Source of the DNA: Marininema mesophilum
Lineage (GTDB): Bacteria > Bacillota > Bacilli > Thermoactinomycetales > DSM-45169
Direction of reading: 5' to 3'
Assembly (NCBI RefSeq): GCF_900106775.1
Contig: NZ_FNNQ01000005.1
Coordinates: 62,001 to 126,000 of the forward strand
Length of the DNA: 64,000 bases
The notes beneath the pieces were generated by a model. It was given only the letters and a program-made list of their open reading frames with translations. It did not search any database and was not told where the DNA came from. Positions 60,928-64,000 of this stretch are shown piece after piece. Each line of letters starts with the position of its first letter. Within the stretch, counting starts at the first letter, position 1. Made by a program: the position numbers and the translations under genes.

Positions 60928-60961
60928 GATCCCACCCTTTTTTGGGGTGGGATCTTTTATT
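60928..60961 (+). terminator. Terminator of the gamma-SASP gene
   Basis: GATCCCACCC and GGGTGGGATC pair around CTTTTTTG-like sequence and are followed by TTTTATT. Confidence 0.9.
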
Positions 60962-60984
60962 AACTATCATAACACGCTAATTAC

Positions 60985-62964
60985 TTACTGCTTTGTTTTC
61001 ATAAATCGCTCGTAATAATTGGTAATCAAATTTTCAACGATCGGACCTGCTCCTTTACCACCGTATCCTCCTTCAGGAACGATAACAGCAACAGCGATTT
61101 TAGGATCATTAGCTGGCGCAAAGGCAAGAAACACAGAGTTTTCTACTCGTCCACGGCCAGGAATATCCTGCTCCGATGTTCCAGTTTTTGCCGCTACCTT
61201 AAATGGCAAATTTTTAAATAAGTGAGAGGCCGTTCCACCTGGTTGTGTAACAGCTACCATCCCATCCTTCACCGTTTGAAAGTGACTGGCGTCGATTCCA
61301 GAAGTATTCATCACTTTGGGCTTAATCACCCCGTCACTTCCTTTATTGCCGATCTTTTCTACCAGCTGTGGAGTCATGCGTTTTCCATTGTTAGCAACGG
61401 TAGCTGTAAATTGAGCCAGTTGCATCGCTGAATATCGTTGAGCTTGTCCAAAAGATGCGAGAACCATTCCACTCAAGCCAGAGTTTTTAGCGGCAATCGA
61501 TACATAATCCTCTGTGCCATTCGATTCTCCTTTTAGTGGAACCCCCGTTGATGAGCCTAGTCCAAATTGATGGGTATACTTTTGAAACTCCTTGATGCTT
61601 TTTTTACCTTCCTTATGGTACCAACGACTACCTACCCAAGTGAAAAACGTGTTCGCCGACTTAGCTAAGGCACTTTTCACATTTAACATGCCATAATTAT
61701 GGTTGCTAGAATTTCGGATCGGAGGAGTAGAAGATGCATAGTAAAAAGCACCTGGATCTTTAAAGGATGTATAGGGACTGATTAACCCCTTATCCAATGC
61801 CATCAATGCCATCATCGGTTTAAAGGTGGAGCCAAGCGGTAGCACTGATAGGGGGTGACGTCGATACTCCTTATCTGGGTTAACCGCATTTCGCGCATCA
61901 TATGGAGCTTCTGTAATCGTTCCGTTACGTATACTGTAGGTTAATTTTTTATAGTCCTGGGCAGTGACTGCTCCATTCCAAATATCGGGATCATAATCCG
62001 GATAACTGATCATGCTACGAATCCGACCGGTTTTCACTTCCATCGCCACTGCATAGGCATTTCGGGCATAGGGAGAACGATCCCTTCCTGGTGCTTGATT
62101 CCGTAGATAGGAAAGGTGTTGCTGTACCTTTTTTTCTCCCTCTGACTGCATTTTTTCATCTAAGGTCGTGTACAGTTTATTGCCCGAACGAGGATTCACC
62201 TTTTTAATAACTTCCTGTACTTTACCCGAGGAATTAACTCGCACAATGCGGTACCCATTCTTTCCTCTTAGTTGGTCCTGATAACTATACTCTAAGCCAT
62301 CCATCCCTACTTGTTCCCAATCGAGATAATCGCCGCTATTCGACTTTTTAGATGCTCGTTTATAATTTTCCAGGGCAGTCTTTGCCCCTTGAAAGGGCCG
62401 AACATACCCGATTGTCTGTACAGCAAATGAGTCCTTTCGATATTCCCTCAAGGGTTCTAATATGACGTTCACCCCTTTAAACTCCGAGGGATGTTCTGAT
62501 AAACGAGCCACTTCCTTTTCCGTCAGTCGATCCTTAATTTTCTTGGGGTAGTATGGTGGCTGTTTGCGTGGGACTTGTTTTCCCTTTGTATCCAATCCCA
62601 CATCCATGCTTTTCAAGACATCCTTGCGGGGCATCCCTAGTGACGTGGCCAACTTATTGGCCATCGCCAGTTTTTGCTCGGTCGTCTGATCGGTCTCCAA
62701 GTAAATCGCTGTATAAAGTGGTTGGTTTCCTACAAGAAGCTTGCCCCCACGGTCGTATATATTTCCTCTGGGAGCGACAATTGGGATTTGTTTGAAATTA
62801 TTTTTCGCCGCTAAATCATGATATTTTTCTCCGCTACTCAATTGTACCCAGCTCAATCGTAGAAGTAGCGCCACAAACAGCAGGAATACAGTAAGCCATA
62901 AAGCATGGAGACGGTGGAGTGTTCGTTCTTTTTCTTTAGTACCGCGGCGTTGAGAATTCAGCAT
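60985..62964 (-). CDS. Class B penicillin-binding protein (PBP2 family transpeptidase)
   Basis: A 659-residue transpeptidase. A basic N-terminus and one membrane segment near residues 22-42 precede the dimerisation domain with APRGNIYDRGGKLL. The transpeptidase domain has GSTFKP (serine nucleophile), SAN and KTGTS. The order resembles PBP2/PbpA proteins involved in elongation or spore-wall synthesis; an SpoVD-type PASTA tail is absent. ATG 62964 is listed; an in-frame TTG at 62979 lies directly after AGAGAGG and neither start has ideal spacing. Confidence 0.92.
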   Translation of the reverse strand: MLNSQRRGTKEKERTLHRLHALWLTVFLLFVALLLRLSWVQLSSGEKYHDLAAKNNFKQIPIVAPRGNIYDRGGKLLVGNQPLYTAIYLETDQTTEQKLAMANKLATSLGMPRKDVLKSMDVGLDTKGKQVPRKQPPYYPKKIKDRLTEKEVARLSEHPSEFKGVNVILEPLREYRKDSFAVQTIGYVRPFQGAKTALENYKRASKKSNSGDYLDWEQVGMDGLEYSYQDQLRGKNGYRIVRVNSSGKVQEVIKKVNPRSGNKLYTTLDEKMQSEGEKKVQQHLSYLRNQAPGRDRSPYARNAYAVAMEVKTGRIRSMISYPDYDPDIWNGAVTAQDYKKLTYSIRNGTITEAPYDARNAVNPDKEYRRHPLSVLPLGSTFKPMMALMALDKGLISPYTSFKDPGAFYYASSTPPIRNSSNHNYGMLNVKSALAKSANTFFTWVGSRWYHKEGKKSIKEFQKYTHQFGLGSSTGVPLKGESNGTEDYVSIAAKNSGLSGMVLASFGQAQRYSAMQLAQFTATVANNGKRMTPQLVEKIGNKGSDGVIKPKVMNTSGIDASHFQTVKDGMVAVTQPGGTASHLFKNLPFKVAAKTGTSEQDIPGRGRVENSVFLAFAPANDPKIAVAVIVPEGGYGGKGAGPIVENLITNYYERFMKTKQ

Positions 62965-63091
62965 ATAAAGTAGCTTCAACCTCTCTCATTCTCTGCAATT
63001 TACCCTATTAGTTTAACATAAAAATCAGTTGGAGCGCAGGAACGAATGTAGGCGGATGAGGTGACCATGATCGCGTTAAGAACATATCCTG

Positions 63092-63111
63092 CTATGAAAC
63101 GAATTTCATAG
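63092..63111. repeat. Short inverted repeat before the subtilisin-family gene
   Basis: CTATGAAA and TTTCATAG flank CGAA, forming an 8-base dyad just before the AGGAG ribosome site. Operator or leader hairpin are both possible. Confidence 0.4.
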
Positions 63112-63129
63112 ATAGGAGCTCGATAGAAG

Positions 63130-64000
63130 ATGGCCCTAGCTGAATTCCAATGGATCCGTCAACATGGCAAACAAATGGATTCTGATCTTCGCAGCTCATT
63201 GATTCGCCGTCTATCCATTCTCCGCTGGGTGCCCTGCATCATGCACCGCGCGTTTTTACCCGTTTTACAGCGCTTTCAGCGCATTCCCGTATTGGTTCAA
63301 TTGAATGAGAAAACCATCACCAGCAGTACTCTTCAAAAAACCTTACAAAGCCCTCATTCATCGGAATCTAATTATTATTCAAGCATCCTAACCTATCGAG
63401 TACATCTTACACTTCACCAATTACGAGAAACTGTAACATGCCCTGAAGTGCGAAGAATCTATCTCGACCGAAAGGTATATACGTTACTCGATGTCGCCTC
63501 CAAAGCTACTCACGCCCCCCTTGCCTGGGAACACGACAACGAAGGAGAAGGAGCAACAATCGCTATCGTCGATACGGGCATTCATCCTCACCCTGATTTA
63601 ACCTATCCTGAATCACGAATTCTTGCCTTCAAGGATTTTGTCAAAAATAAAACAAAACCCTATGATGATAATGGTCATGGCACGCATTGTGCAGGTGATG
63701 CCGTTGGAAACGGGCATTCTTCAAACAATCGATATCGCGGAACGGCTCCTGCTGCAAAATTGGTTGGGGTAAAAGTACTCGCCCGCAAGGGAACAGGTAA
63801 TTTATCCGATGTAATCGCCGGAATTCAATGGTGTATTGATCACCGCGAAAAATATCAGATTCGAATCATTTCTCTCTCCCTTGGAAGTCGGAGTACAACC
63901 AGTTACCAGGAAGACCCCGTCTCACAAATTGTTGAAAAAGCCTGGGAAAAAGGAATCGTTGTCGTGGCCGCCGCTGGCAATGATGGTCCAGATTCCGGGA
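63130..64000 (+). CDS. Subtilisin-family (S8) serine protease, 3'-truncated by window edge
   Basis: The frame runs from ATG 63130 past the window end, 290 residues so far. After an N-terminal region of about 130 residues without a clear signal peptide, the catalytic Asp is in IAIVDTGIHPHPDL and the His in NGHGTHCAGDAVG. VVAAAGNDGP precedes the missing serine segment. AGGAG lies 11 bases before the start. The layout resembles the intracellular/AprX-like subtilases. It is divergent from PBP2. Confidence 0.9.
   Translation, partial: MALAEFQWIRQHGKQMDSDLRSSLIRRLSILRWVPCIMHRAFLPVLQRFQRIPVLVQLNEKTITSSTLQKTLQSPHSSESNYYSSILTYRVHLTLHQLRETVTCPEVRRIYLDRKVYTLLDVASKATHAPLAWEHDNEGEGATIAIVDTGIHPHPDLTYPESRILAFKDFVKNKTKPYDDNGHGTHCAGDAVGNGHSSNNRYRGTAPAAKLVGVKVLARKGTGNLSDVIAGIQWCIDHREKYQIRIISLSLGSRSTTSYQEDPVSQIVEKAWEKGIVVVAAAGNDGPDSG

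Overview
The window looks like chromosomal DNA of a spore-forming Gram-positive bacterium of the Bacillales. Signs of this are a gamma-type small acid-soluble spore protein, AddA/AddB recombination nucleases, a YhaN/YhaO pair, CymR, a T-box leader on hisS-aspS and a 6S RNA directly after aspS. A Thermoactinomycetaceae-like host is plausible, but that is a guess from overall gene content and moderate GC; no rRNA is present to settle it.

Layout. 1-8.9 kb: a nitronate monooxygenase fragment, then iscS, cymR, a YczE-type membrane protein, rarA, a small nucleotidase-like HAD protein, 6S RNA, aspS and hisS behind a T-box leader. 8.9-10.5 kb: a 41-residue cysteine-motif protein with a strong promoter, and thrC. 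10.6-15.4 kb: an AT-rich sugar cassette (PTS EIICB, an EEP-fold hydrolase, convergent oligo-1,6-glucosidase) with catabolite-repression sites inside both promoters. 15.6-20 kb: a repeat-rich FG-GAP/HYR protein with a sigma-K-like promoter, a secreted GlpQ-type phosphodiesterase and two methyltransferases. 20-34 kb: AT-rich accessory DNA with an acetyltransferase, a 2528-residue two-module peptide synthetase ending in a reductase, mobile-element and duplication scars, an ArsB-like transporter, a LacI regulator, a PhyH-type dioxygenase and a HAD phosphatase. 34-41.5 kb: a DarG-like macrodomain, hemZ, a 59-residue protein, tkt, dtd and rel. 41.5-55.7 kb: PBP1A, addA, addB, yhaN, yhaO and a small secreted protein. 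55.8-64 kb: greA, a TnpB-type element remnant with an omega-RNA-like structure, an MFS transporter, rhomboid protease, psd, gamma-SASP, PBP2 and the start of a subtilisin-family protease.

How it fits together. In B. subtilis rel-dtd lies close to hisS-aspS-6S RNA-rarA-cymR-iscS. Here the two halves of that block are about 30 kb apart, and most of the intervening DNA is AT-rich and accessory, so the locus looks like an insertion hotspot. The best candidates for new biology are the C-A-T-C-A-T-R synthetase (predicted N-acyl dipeptide aldehyde), a Rel enzyme whose hydrolase HD motif reads YD, an orphan DarG-like macrodomain lacking its catalytic loop, a T-box leader with overlapping Asp and His specifier codons, and an orphan omega-RNA-like element.
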